Origin: an uncultured Verrucomicrobia subdivision 3 bacterium
GTDB lineage: Bacteria; Verrucomicrobiota; Verrucomicrobiia; Limisphaerales; UBA11358
Direction: 5' to 3'
Assembly: GCA_903861445.1 (NCBI GenBank)
Contig: CAIOUK010000282.1
Location: 1-11,923, forward strand
Length of the DNA: 11,923 nucleotides
The first letter of the stretch is position 1; every line of letters begins with the position of its first letter. Both the position numbers and the translations under genes were made by a program. The notes under the pieces were generated by a model. It worked only from the letters and a program-made list of their open reading frames with translations, did no database searches and was not told the DNA's origin. Shown piece after piece: positions 5,674-11,923 of this stretch.

Positions 5674-6861
5674 TTAAATCTTGGGAAATTTTGTCCACTT
5701 GCCGCTAGACGCAGCGGACTGCACGCAGGTTTCAATAAACGCGATGCCGTTCCAGCCATCTTGCACGTTGGCATATTTGCTGCCGTCGCAATTAAATTTC
5801 TCGCCCGCTTTCCACTTGCGCACATCCGCCTCGAAACAGCGGTGCAACCGTGCGAAGGCGTCGTGGAACGCTTCGGGATGGCCTGCGGGAATCGTCGGCT
5901 CGGCCATCAGATCCGCCGGTAAATCTTTCGGCAGGAAACCATCGCCGCCCACAACTGCGCCGCGCCAATACACGCGATCCGGCTGGTTCGGCAGACAAAT
6001 CGTGATGGATTCCGGCTCTTCCTGACGCCAGCGCAACGTGCCTTTCGTGCCGGCGATGACGATGCCCAGATCGTTTTTGGAGCCGATGCAAATTTGCGAC
6101 GCGCGCACGAGCGCTTTGCCGCCGTTGCTCAATTTGCAATAGATCGTGAAATGATCGTCCAACTGACGGCCTTCCACAAAAGTTTCCATCTGCGCGGAAA
6201 CTTCTGTGACGTCCAAACCAGTGACATAGCGGAGTTGCATGAGCGCGTGCGTGCCGATGTCGCCGCCGCAACCGGAACCGCCGGCGCGCTTCGGGTCCAC
6301 GCGCCAGGACGCCTGCTGCTGGCCGGTGGCTTCGAGCTTCGTCGCAAGCCAACCCTGGATGTAATAGCTGTCCACCCAACGCACGTCGCCGAGCAGTCCG
6401 CTCTGCACGATGTAGCGGCTGAACCGGCTCGTCCAGTGGCCGAGATAGGTGTGCGCCACGCCGAACGGCACGTTCAACTCGCGCGCCGTCTTGACAAGTT
6501 CGTCAGCCTCCTGAAGATTCAGGCACAACGGCTTTTCGCAGAACACCGCAATGCCGGCCTTCATCGCCTTCATCGCCGGATCAAAGTGGACAAAGTTCGG
6601 CGTGACGATGAGGATGTAATCCAGCTTCTCGGCCTCCGGCAAAGTTTTGTTCGCCGCAATCATGTCGTCGTAAGAGCCGTAGCCCTTGATCGGATAAGGC
6701 CACTTGGCCGCTTCTTCCATGGCGATCTTCGGATCGGGAAACAGCGCTCCGGCGACCACGCGGCGGGTGCCGTCAAAGTGAATGGCTTTTTGGTGGGGAT
6801 TGACGATGAACGCGCCTTTGCCGCCGCCCACCAGTCCGACATTGAGAGGTCTGTTTGACAT
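5674..6861 (-). CDS. Gfo/Idh/MocA family NAD(P)-dependent oxidoreductase
   Basis: 395 residues. The N-terminal Rossmann fold shows VGLVGGGKGAF (8-18) for dinucleotide binding, ILIVTPNFVHF (83-93) and the family signature CEKPLC (108-113, with Lys110). The C-terminal substrate domain contains GGSGCGGDIGTHALMQL (194-210), where Asp201 and His205 occupy the usual catalytic Asp/His positions. Family members oxidise or reduce sugars, inositols and glycosides; those paired with DUF1080 or ThuA proteins typically oxidise a sugar at C3. There is no signal peptide and no twin-arginine motif, so it should be cytoplasmic, unlike the products of the next three genes. The gap to the DUF1080 gene is 10 bases and to the upstream glutaredoxin-like gene 30 bases, supporting one transcript. 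The substrate and cofactor preference (NAD or NADP) are not determinable here. Confidence 0.92.
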   Translation of the reverse strand: MSNRPLNVGLVGGGKGAFIVNPHQKAIHFDGTRRVVAGALFPDPKIAMEEAAKWPYPIKGYGSYDDMIAANKTLPEAEKLDYILIVTPNFVHFDPAMKAMKAGIAVFCEKPLCLNLQEADELVKTARELNVPFGVAHTYLGHWTSRFSRYIVQSGLLGDVRWVDSYYIQGWLATKLEATGQQQASWRVDPKRAGGSGCGGDIGTHALMQLRYVTGLDVTEVSAQMETFVEGRQLDDHFTIYCKLSNGGKALVRASQICIGSKNDLGIVIAGTKGTLRWRQEEPESITICLPNQPDRVYWRGAVVGGDGFLPKDLPADLMAEPTIPAGHPEAFHDAFARLHRCFEADVRKWKAGEKFNCDGSKYANVQDGWNGIAFIETCVQSAASSGKWTKFPKI

Positions 6862-6891
6862 AATATTTTTTGTTGGTTGAAGTTGAAATTA

Positions 6892-7152
6892 TTACTTCTG
6901 GGAAAACGTCGCGCCAGAATAATTTTTTGCCCAAAACGCCGCCAGTTCTTCCGGGCCAAAATCCGCGAGCACCTTGCCCTCCATCTCAATCACCGGTGCA
7001 AGACGTTGGCCGGAAAGATTGACCATTTCCGTCATGGCTTTGCTGTCGGAAATCACGTCAAGCGTTTCATATTTGATGCCGCGCTCATCCAACCAGCGCT
7101 GCGCCTTGTGGCACCACGGGCAATAGGGTTTGATGAAGAGGCGGATTTTCAT
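6892..7152 (-). CDS. Glutaredoxin-like protein
   Basis: 86 residues, the usual size of a bacterial glutaredoxin. It has the N-terminal strand IRLFIKPYCPWC with a dithiol active site Cys11-Pro-Trp-Cys14, helix HKAQRWLDERG, strand YETLDV, the cis-proline region RLAPVIEMEG (Pro53) and ADFGPEELAAFW. The usual TVP is LAP here and the glutathione-contacting GG is FG, so glutathione dependence is not certain; an NrdH-like or thioredoxin-like reductase partner is possible. It should reduce disulfides in the cytoplasm. The ATG (7150-7152) starts directly at the first strand. It is the first gene of the run that continues into the Gfo/Idh/MocA gene, separated from the upstream glycosidase-like gene by 96 bases. 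Confidence 0.88.
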   Translation of the reverse strand: MKIRLFIKPYCPWCHKAQRWLDERGIKYETLDVISDSKAMTEMVNLSGQRLAPVIEMEGKVLADFGPEELAAFWAKNYSGATFSQK

Positions 7153-7204
7153 GGCGTAATTAGAAACAAAGGTTCGCCAGCTTAAACCAAGCCGTCAGAT
7201 TATC

Positions 7205-7257
7205 AAAAAAAATAATCGTTCAGCGCGCCGGCATATCGACAAACCTCTTTACGGCGC
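7205..7257 (-). terminator. Possible terminator after the glycosidase-like gene
   Basis: On the minus strand GCGCCG (7257-7252) can pair with CGGCGC (7230-7225) around a loop of about 21 bases that contains the stop codon. A run of eight T (complement of 7205-7212) follows some 12 bases later. The long loop and the distance to the T-run make it a weak call. A small AT-only hairpin (7198-7203 with 7212-7217) overlaps the T-run, and its minus-strand GATAAT could also serve as a -10 element for the glutaredoxin-like gene. Nothing else is seen in 7153-7248. Confidence 0.3.
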
Positions 7258-9399
7258 TTTTTTCAAGCCTTCCCATTTTACCGTCCACGAACCGTCGGCC
7301 GGAAAACCCGGTGCCGGACTCGTCGGCCCACCATCCCAGCCCGCCGCCATCATCGCGACGGCATACAAAAGCCCGCCGTTGCCGGGAAGATATGGACATG
7401 GACCACCGTTGTTCACGCCCCGTTGGTCGAACTGATTTCGGGTGCTGTCTTTGAGCAGCGCATCCACGGCCAGTTGCGGTTCGCCGACGCGCGCGGCGGC
7501 CATCGCCATCCAGGGCAGATCCCAGCCCCAGCATTTGTTCCAGTTCCAGATTTTCCAAACTTTGAGAACAGTGCGATGCGCCGTATCCGCACCCACACCA
7601 CCCATCGGCGGCAACATCCCCAAAACGCCCACCGGATCGGGATGCTCCCACGTCCGATTGGTATAGGTGTCCAACCATTCGGGCGAGCGGATGTAAACCC
7701 CATCGCTCACCGGCAACAGGGCGAGATGTTGACGGACTTCATCCCAATGCGGTTCGCGCTTGAGGCCAAGGCGCTGTCTCCATTTCTGTGCCTGATCAAG
7801 TCCCCAGCGCCAATACGCCAGGTCAAACACCGTATCGCGTTTGTAGCCCAGTTCGCTCGGCGGCATGACGGGATCAAGATGATAAATTCCTGTTTTTAGA
7901 TCCCGAGTTGGATAGTCGGCCATGTTTTCCGCTGTGCCAAAAACGATGTCCGCCCATTTCTCCAACGTCGCGCGGGTCGGGTGCAGGCGATAATCCAGTT
8001 CCGCAAAAAAAATCGGGTGTGGTTGTTTCCAGAGCAAAACCTGATTGCCGGGCCACGGTGCGCTGCGACCTTCCGGGCCGACCGACTTCGGCCATTTAAG
8101 CCCCTGATAGCCGAGCTGCGCCGCCAGCGCGCGGGCCGCCGGAGTAAAACGCTGATAACAACCCAGCGCCTTTTCCGCCAGCGACCAGCGATCCCACAAG
8201 GCGTAATGCGCCAGATGCCACCAGACCATTTCCATGTGAAACTGACCACGCCACGGGTCAATTTCCATCAAGCCCGCTTCCGACGATGGAAAACTGCCGG
8301 CGGACTGCGCCGCCATCAGGTATTGCGAGAGCACGATGCGCCGTTCGAGTTCAAACCAGCGGGGATCCTTGCTGCCGGAAAGATCAATCGCGCCGCCCGT
8401 GCTCCAAAAATTGCTCCAGTGCCGCGCAGTTTCCGCCAAAGATTGTTTCACCCCTGGCAATTCTCCAGAAAGTGGATTGGGCGAAAAAGCACAGACGAAT
8501 TCCAGACAGTTGGTTCCCGCCGCCGACAGGATAAAATGGTGCGGCGATGATTCCGCCGCAGAAAATTTTCCGCCCGCCGACCAGCTCAAGCCGACTTGAT
8601 AGGTGGTGCCATCCACGACGCGTAAAAAATCCGCGCGGGAGCTGCCGCGCGTCGTCATTTCCGTCTGGTGACCGTTGATTCGCGAAAAATCTCCAGCCCA
8701 CGCCTCCTGCCGAAGTGAGGGATACGGAAAATCCAGAATTACCTCCAACTCGCCGCGCGCCATGAGTGGCGATTCAATCCGCACCACCACGGCGTCCAGC
8801 GTGGGCTGCACCCACGTCTCAACGCGAACTGGCTGGCCGTCAATCTGGTAACTCGAAGTCTGCACGCCGGACCACAAATCGAGCGTCCGTGCCAGACCGG
8901 TGATTTCATTGGTTTTCAGTTCCACGCCGCCAGCCTTGGCCAGCCGCAGCCGGCCCAGATTCATCATGTGCGGATTGTCGAACAGCCAATTTCTGATTTT
9001 GTCGGTGTTTGGCGGAAACCGATCCGGCCCCCGGTTGCGTCCTTGCTGGAAAGTGCCCGTCGCGGGAACCCGGTCAAGCGGCCAGCCGGCCGGCAACGGA
9101 AACGAATGCCAGCCCCAATGGGACAAAATGCTGCCACCGAACGTCTGCAATCCGGTGGCATCGGCGTTGCAACAGAACTCGCCGTTGCCCAGCGGAATCC
9201 GGCCGCTCAACTCGTTCCACGCGATATTATGCCGTTCCACCAACGCGTGCCGGTCAATCGGCGCATTTTGAATTTTTTGATTAAGTTCGGAAAGATTGCC
9301 GGCGGGCGATTTTTCTGAAGCCGCCCAAGCCGACAACGGAGAAATTACCAAAACGACATTGAACAGTAATTTGCCAAAGAATGAACTTCCGTGGCACAT
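7249..9399 (-). CDS. Exported six-hairpin glycosidase-like protein (GH65-like)
   Basis: 716 residues from the ATG at 9397-9399. A signal peptide (about 1-26, ending PLSAWA) directs export. Residues about 50-320 look like an N-terminal beta-sandwich and contain WNELSGRIPLGNGEF (61-75), an opening common in GH65/GH95-type enzymes. From about 345 on, a helical, Trp-rich part fits an (alpha/alpha)6 barrel: GQFHMEMVWWHLAHYALWDR (385-404), YPTRDLKTGIYHLDPVMPPS (496-515), ELGYKRDTVFDLAYWRWGLD (516-535), NKCWGWDLPWMAMAAARVGE (621-640) and PYLPGNGGLLYAVAMMAAG (669-687). PPSE followed by a spaced FDLAYWRWGLDQ lines up by eye with the GH65 block GPDEY...NVMVKWNLE, making Glu516 a candidate general acid. 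Substrate and exact family are not recognised. A TTG start 18 bases upstream would overlap gcvH and is less likely. GGTGGG lies at a Shine-Dalgarno-like distance. Confidence 0.75.
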   Translation of the reverse strand: MCHGSSFFGKLLFNVVLVISPLSAWAASEKSPAGNLSELNQKIQNAPIDRHALVERHNIAWNELSGRIPLGNGEFCCNADATGLQTFGGSILSHWGWHSFPLPAGWPLDRVPATGTFQQGRNRGPDRFPPNTDKIRNWLFDNPHMMNLGRLRLAKAGGVELKTNEITGLARTLDLWSGVQTSSYQIDGQPVRVETWVQPTLDAVVVRIESPLMARGELEVILDFPYPSLRQEAWAGDFSRINGHQTEMTTRGSSRADFLRVVDGTTYQVGLSWSAGGKFSAAESSPHHFILSAAGTNCLEFVCAFSPNPLSGELPGVKQSLAETARHWSNFWSTGGAIDLSGSKDPRWFELERRIVLSQYLMAAQSAGSFPSSEAGLMEIDPWRGQFHMEMVWWHLAHYALWDRWSLAEKALGCYQRFTPAARALAAQLGYQGLKWPKSVGPEGRSAPWPGNQVLLWKQPHPIFFAELDYRLHPTRATLEKWADIVFGTAENMADYPTRDLKTGIYHLDPVMPPSELGYKRDTVFDLAYWRWGLDQAQKWRQRLGLKREPHWDEVRQHLALLPVSDGVYIRSPEWLDTYTNRTWEHPDPVGVLGMLPPMGGVGADTAHRTVLKVWKIWNWNKCWGWDLPWMAMAAARVGEPQLAVDALLKDSTRNQFDQRGVNNGGPCPYLPGNGGLLYAVAMMAAGWDGGPTSPAPGFPADGSWTVKWEGLKKAP

Positions 9400-9406
9400 G
9401 CAAATT

Positions 9407-9790
9407 TTACCCACCAATCTGCTTTTTGTAATCGTCCGGCGAGAGCAGTGCGTTGACTTCAGCGGCGTTGCCCAATTTGATTTTGTAGAGCCAGCCGTCG
9501 CTGTCAGCGGCGGTGTTCACCAGCGCGGGATTGTCCACCACGGCGGAATTGACGGCGGTGATTTCGCCGCTGACGGGCGAATAGATGTCGCTCGCGGTCT
9601 TGACGGATTCCACCACGGCGCACGCTTCGCCGGCCTTCACTTTGCGGCCAACGGCGGGCAGCTCCACAAACACGATGTCGGTCAGTTCCGCTTGCGCGTG
9701 GTCGGTGATACCCACGGTCGCGGCATCGCCGCTGACGCGAACCCATTCGTGAGATTTTGCGTATTTCAGGTCAGAAGGAATGTTGCTCAT
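9407..9790 (-). CDS. gcvH: Glycine cleavage system H protein
   Basis: 127 residues, the standard length. GcvH carries a lipoyl arm that shuttles the aminomethyl group between the P, T and L proteins of the glycine cleavage complex in the cytoplasm. Visible hallmarks: YAKSHEWVRV (10-19), VGITDHAQAELTDIVFVELP (26-45), the lipoylation motif ESVKTASD with Lys64, IYSPVSGEI (69-77), VNTAADSDGWLYKIKL (about 91-106). The ATG at 9788-9790 matches the usual GcvH N-terminus. An in-frame ATG at 9818-9820 would add 10 residues and has a slightly better upstream purine run (GGATTGA), so the start is not fully settled. The gcvT and gcvP genes are not adjacent in this window. It lies downstream of nuoN past a palindromic repeat and only 7 bases before the exported glycosidase-like gene, which may be read from the same transcript. 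Confidence 0.95.
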   Translation of the reverse strand: MSNIPSDLKYAKSHEWVRVSGDAATVGITDHAQAELTDIVFVELPAVGRKVKAGEACAVVESVKTASDIYSPVSGEITAVNSAVVDNPALVNTAADSDGWLYKIKLGNAAEVNALLSPDDYKKQIGG

Positions 9791-9842
9791 AAATTGTGAG
9801 GAAAGATTACTCGGATTCATTCAATCCAACAAACTCAAAATA

Positions 9843-9915
9843 TCGCGCGAAGGTTGCGAAGGTGAAGAAGAAAAGAAGTTTTCAACCCTTCGCCCACTTC
9901 GCGTTCTTCGCGCGA
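9843..9915. repeat. Palindromic repeat of GCGAAG units
   Basis: Terminal arms TCGCGCGAAG (9843-9852) and CTTCGCGCGA (9906-9915) are perfect inverted copies. Inward, GCGAAG (9856-9861) and CTTCGC (9897-9902) also pair, and GCGAAG-type units recur about every 9 bases (minus strand GCGAAGAAC, GCGAAGTGG, GCGAAGGGT). The centre is purine-rich on the plus strand (GAAGAAGAAAAGAAG). It lies between the nuoN stop (10 bases away) and gcvH. Its plus-strand translation gives the low-complexity peptide pattern often mis-annotated as a protein. I recall such GCGAAG palindromes from environmental genomes but did not check a database. Confidence 0.78.
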
Positions 9916-9925
9916 CCCAATTCGT

Positions 9926-11383
9926 TCACAGAAATTGTGTCAGCAGACTCGGTGCGCAGCCCAACAAAATCACTAAGAACGCCAGCAACACCAGCGCCAG
10001 AAACGTCAGCAGCGGCACCTTGATGGCGGGCGTGCCATCCGCAGCGTCCTCGACATAGGCCGCTTTTAGCACGCGCAGGTAGTAGTAGAACGACACCGCG
10101 CTCATCGCGATGGCGAGAATCACCAGCCAGAGCAGACCGAGGTTGTTGCCGAAATCCACCGTGGCGGCGAACAGGAAGAACTTGCCGATGAAGCCGGCCA
10201 GCGGCGGAATGCCGCCGAGCGACAGCAGGAAAATCATCAGGCACAGTGCCAGACCGGGCGCGCGTTTGCTGAGGCCTTTGAAATTCGCGAGCGCATCGCT
10301 GCCCGTCGCCTCCTCCACGACGAACACCACGCCGAACGCGCCGATGGTCGTCACGGCATAGGTGATCACATAAAACATCAGCGCGCGATGGCTGTCCACG
10401 GTGTTGGTCAGCACGCCGAGCAGCATGTAGCCCGCGTGCGCAATGGCCGAATACGCGAGCAGACGCTTGACGCTGGATTGCACGATGGCGGTAAGATTGC
10501 CGATAACCATCGAAAGCGCCGCGACGATGGCGATGACCGGCGTCCAGCCGGAAATGAATTGGTGATAACCCGCGCTGCCGATCACGCCGGCGAAACCGAG
10601 CGTCAGGATTTTCGCGAGAATGAAAAAGCTGGCGACCTTGGAACCGGAACCAATGAACGCCGCGCTGGGTGTGGGTGCGCCTTCATACGCATCCGGCGCC
10701 CACAGGTGAAACGGCACGGCGGCGACTTTGAAACCGAAGCCGATGACGGTCGTCACGAGTGCGATAAGCAGCAGCGGATCAAGTCCCTTGCCGGCGATGG
10801 CGGTGGCGACGGCACCGAGGTTTGTCGAACCGGCAATGCCATAGAGCAGGCTGAAACCGAACAGCATGAACGCCGCCGACATGCCGCCGAATAAAAAGTA
10901 TTTCAGCGCCGCCTCGGCGGATTTTTCGTTGTGCTTGTTGAACGCCGTGAGGATATAGAGCGAGAAGCTGGCGAATTCCAGCGACACAAAAATCATCAGC
11001 AAGTCTTCGGCGCTGACCAGAAACATCAGCCCGACGGTGCCAAGCAGAATCAGCGAGAGATATTCGCCGACATGGTCGGTGAACTTGGCCGGCGTGGAAA
11101 TCAGGATGGTAAACACCGTCAACGCGAGGATGACGACTTTCACAAAATCAATCTGCGGGCTGACGACGAGAAAGCCGTCGAACGGGTTCGCGGCAAGGTG
11201 GCGATGAAACGCAAGGCCCGCCGCCGAGGCGCAGCCGAGAATCGCGAGCAGTGCACCGACATGGAAACGCGCCGCGAGCGATTTGCCGCGCAGCACGGTG
11301 AGGTCGGCACCGAGCACCACGAGCAGCGTCACGGTGACGATGGTTTCGGGCGCGGACAGTTGCAGGAGTTGCAGGTAGTTCAT
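9926..11383 (-). CDS. nuoN: NADH-quinone oxidoreductase subunit N
   Basis: 485 residues, a membrane subunit of respiratory complex I; one of three antiporter-like subunits that translocate protons. The sequence is hydrophobic throughout, consistent with the 14 membrane helices of the family. Signature segments: MIFVSLEFASFSLYI with Glu136, AEAALKYFLFGGMSAAFMLF with Lys161, FGFKVAAVPFHLWAPDAYEG with Lys219, GSGSKVASFFILAK with Lys249, VKRLLAYSAIAHAGYMLLG and PPLAGFIGKFFLF with Lys401. These charged residues match, from memory, those essential for proton transfer in E. coli NuoN. The ATG overlaps the nuoM stop as ATGA, showing translational coupling; an upstream in-frame start inside nuoM is rejected. 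No further nuo gene follows, so this is the distal end of the operon. Confidence 0.96.
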   Translation of the reverse strand: MNYLQLLQLSAPETIVTVTLLVVLGADLTVLRGKSLAARFHVGALLAILGCASAAGLAFHRHLAANPFDGFLVVSPQIDFVKVVILALTVFTILISTPAKFTDHVGEYLSLILLGTVGLMFLVSAEDLLMIFVSLEFASFSLYILTAFNKHNEKSAEAALKYFLFGGMSAAFMLFGFSLLYGIAGSTNLGAVATAIAGKGLDPLLLIALVTTVIGFGFKVAAVPFHLWAPDAYEGAPTPSAAFIGSGSKVASFFILAKILTLGFAGVIGSAGYHQFISGWTPVIAIVAALSMVIGNLTAIVQSSVKRLLAYSAIAHAGYMLLGVLTNTVDSHRALMFYVITYAVTTIGAFGVVFVVEEATGSDALANFKGLSKRAPGLALCLMIFLLSLGGIPPLAGFIGKFFLFAATVDFGNNLGLLWLVILAIAMSAVSFYYYLRVLKAAYVEDAADGTPAIKVPLLTFLALVLLAFLVILLGCAPSLLTQFL

Positions 11384-11923
11384 TGCGCACCTCCGCTCAA
11401 CAGCCGCGCGAACAGCGGCGATTTGAAGCACGGTTCAATCCAGTTCATCAGCAGGCCGGGGAAAATACCGATGACGAGCGACGCGCCGATCAGCATTACC
11501 GCGCCAAAACGCTCGGCCACGGTAATCGGCTCAAACGGATGGTCGTGGTCAACCGGCTTGGGCGGCGAGTCGGAGTAAAATCCTTTTTGCACCGCGCGCA
11601 GCGTGTAGGCCACGCCAATCAAAATGCCGACGCCGGCGAGAATCGTCATTTTCGGGAACACCGCCCAAGCGCCCATGAGCACCTGCAATTCCGCGATGAA
11701 ACCGCTGAAGCCGGGCAAACCCATCGAGGCGATGCCGGCGATCACGAACGTCACGCCTGCGAACGGAATTAATTTTCCGAGCTGCATGGTTTCGAGGTCG
11801 TTGAAATCGCGCGTGTGCGTCCGGTCATAGACCATGCGGCCGACCACGCCGAACAGCAGGCCGGCGATGATGCCGTGCGAGAACATTTGCAGCACCGCGC
11901 CGTCGAGCCCGATGGTGTTGAGC
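11380..11923 (-). CDS. nuoM: NADH-quinone oxidoreductase subunit M, C-terminal part
   Basis: The gene is cut by the window edge; about 180 C-terminal residues are present, read without interruption to base 11923. The part begins LNTIGLDGAVLQMFSHGIIA, followed by GRMVYDRTHTRDFNDLETMQ, the classical NuoM block with the His of MFSHG and the RTHTRD loop. Next come IAGIASMGLPGFSGFIAELQ with the glutamate of helix 12 (FIAEL), ILAGVGILIGVAYTLRAVQK and a final helix AVMLIGASLVIGIFPGLLMN. NuoM is an antiporter-like proton-pumping membrane subunit of complex I. The apparent GTG start at 11895 is not the true start, since family sequence continues upstream of it. The stop overlaps the nuoN ATG by four bases (ATGA). 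Confidence 0.95.
   Translation of the reverse strand, partial: LNTIGLDGAVLQMFSHGIIAGLLFGVVGRMVYDRTHTRDFNDLETMQLGKLIPFAGVTFVIAGIASMGLPGFSGFIAELQVLMGAWAVFPKMTILAGVGILIGVAYTLRAVQKGFYSDSPPKPVDHDHPFEPITVAERFGAVMLIGASLVIGIFPGLLMNWIEPCFKSPLFARLLSGGAQ

Noticed and set aside
5664..5825. N-terminal extension of DUF1080 copy 2 into the oxidoreductase gene
   Set aside because: The added residues overlap conserved C-terminal sequence of the upstream gene and would bury a good signal peptide.
6094..6858. 254-residue plus-strand reading frame antisense to the Gfo/Idh/MocA gene
   Set aside because: The minus-strand protein has clear family motifs over its full length. The antisense frame is Arg/His/Ala-rich without recognisable motifs, as expected from GC-rich third positions.
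7198..7217. AT-only hairpin GATTAT/ATAATC with an A/T loop as a stand-alone regulator
   Set aside because: A 6-bp AT stem is too weak to claim as a regulatory structure. It is mentioned only as part of the possible terminator and -10 region.
9780..10058. Plus-strand reading frame of 92 residues beginning near gcvH
   Set aside because: Its middle is a direct translation of the GCGAAG palindrome (low-complexity Glu/Lys then Arg/Phe patterns), and the rest is antisense to nuoN. This is a known source of spurious annotations.
10388..11578. Two long charged plus-strand frames (10388-10894 and 10931-11578)
   Set aside because: They are antisense to nuoN/nuoM. The hydrophobic codons of the membrane proteins read as Glu/Arg/Gln/His-rich on the opposite strand.
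1..11923. CRISPR array, insertion sequence, tRNA/rRNA, phage or defence genes
   Set aside because: I looked for regularly spaced direct repeats, transposase or integrase motifs and tRNA-like features and saw none. The only repeats are the two palindromes.

Overview
The window looks like chromosomal DNA of a free-living member of the Verrucomicrobiota (or a close PVC relative). The basis is indirect: GC is fairly high (high 50s % by eye) and Shine-Dalgarno signals are weak. A cluster of a Gfo/Idh/MocA dehydrogenase, two exported DUF1080 proteins and an exported ThuA-like protein is typical of that group. Two intergenic palindromes built from short phased units (CACAGAT type and GCGAAG type) resemble repeats I remember from such genomes. 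No 16S rRNA or taxonomic marker is present, so this is inference.

Layout. (1) 1-1442, plus strand: a candidate sigma70-type promoter, a small zinc-ribbon protein (DUF5679-like), then 2 bases later a 390-residue two-domain nucleoside diphosphate kinase whose N-terminal domain has lost its active site. A good hairpin plus T-tract terminator follows. (2) 1502-2710: an EVE-domain protein (minus) and a YggS/PLPBP-type PLP-binding protein (plus) diverge from a 96-base gap almost filled by a palindromic repeat. (3) 2714-7152, all minus strand, read right to left: glutaredoxin-like protein, Gfo/Idh/MocA oxidoreductase, two tandem DUF1080 paralogs, ThuA-like protein, and a small lipoprotein. Gaps are 10-30 bases, so this is probably one operon. 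(4) 7249-9790, minus: gcvH, then 7 bases later an exported 716-residue protein that looks like a six-hairpin glycosidase (GH65-like). (5) 9926-11923, minus: nuoN and the 3' part of nuoM, overlapping by ATGA, the distal end of a complex I operon. The second palindromic repeat lies between nuoN and gcvH.

How the genes may work together. Gfo/Idh/MocA, DUF1080 and ThuA families are linked, in trehalose-utilisation and gut glycoside systems, to oxidation of a sugar at C3 followed by cleavage of the 3-keto-glycoside. Here the predicted hydrolases carry signal peptides but the dehydrogenase does not, so substrate and intermediate would have to cross the inner membrane, or the dehydrogenase acts on a product taken up later. 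The nearby exported glycosidase fits a polysaccharide or glycoside scavenging lifestyle. The remaining genes are housekeeping. I see no tRNA, rRNA, CRISPR array, insertion sequence, phage gene or defence system, and no stretch above 300 bases lacks a gene.
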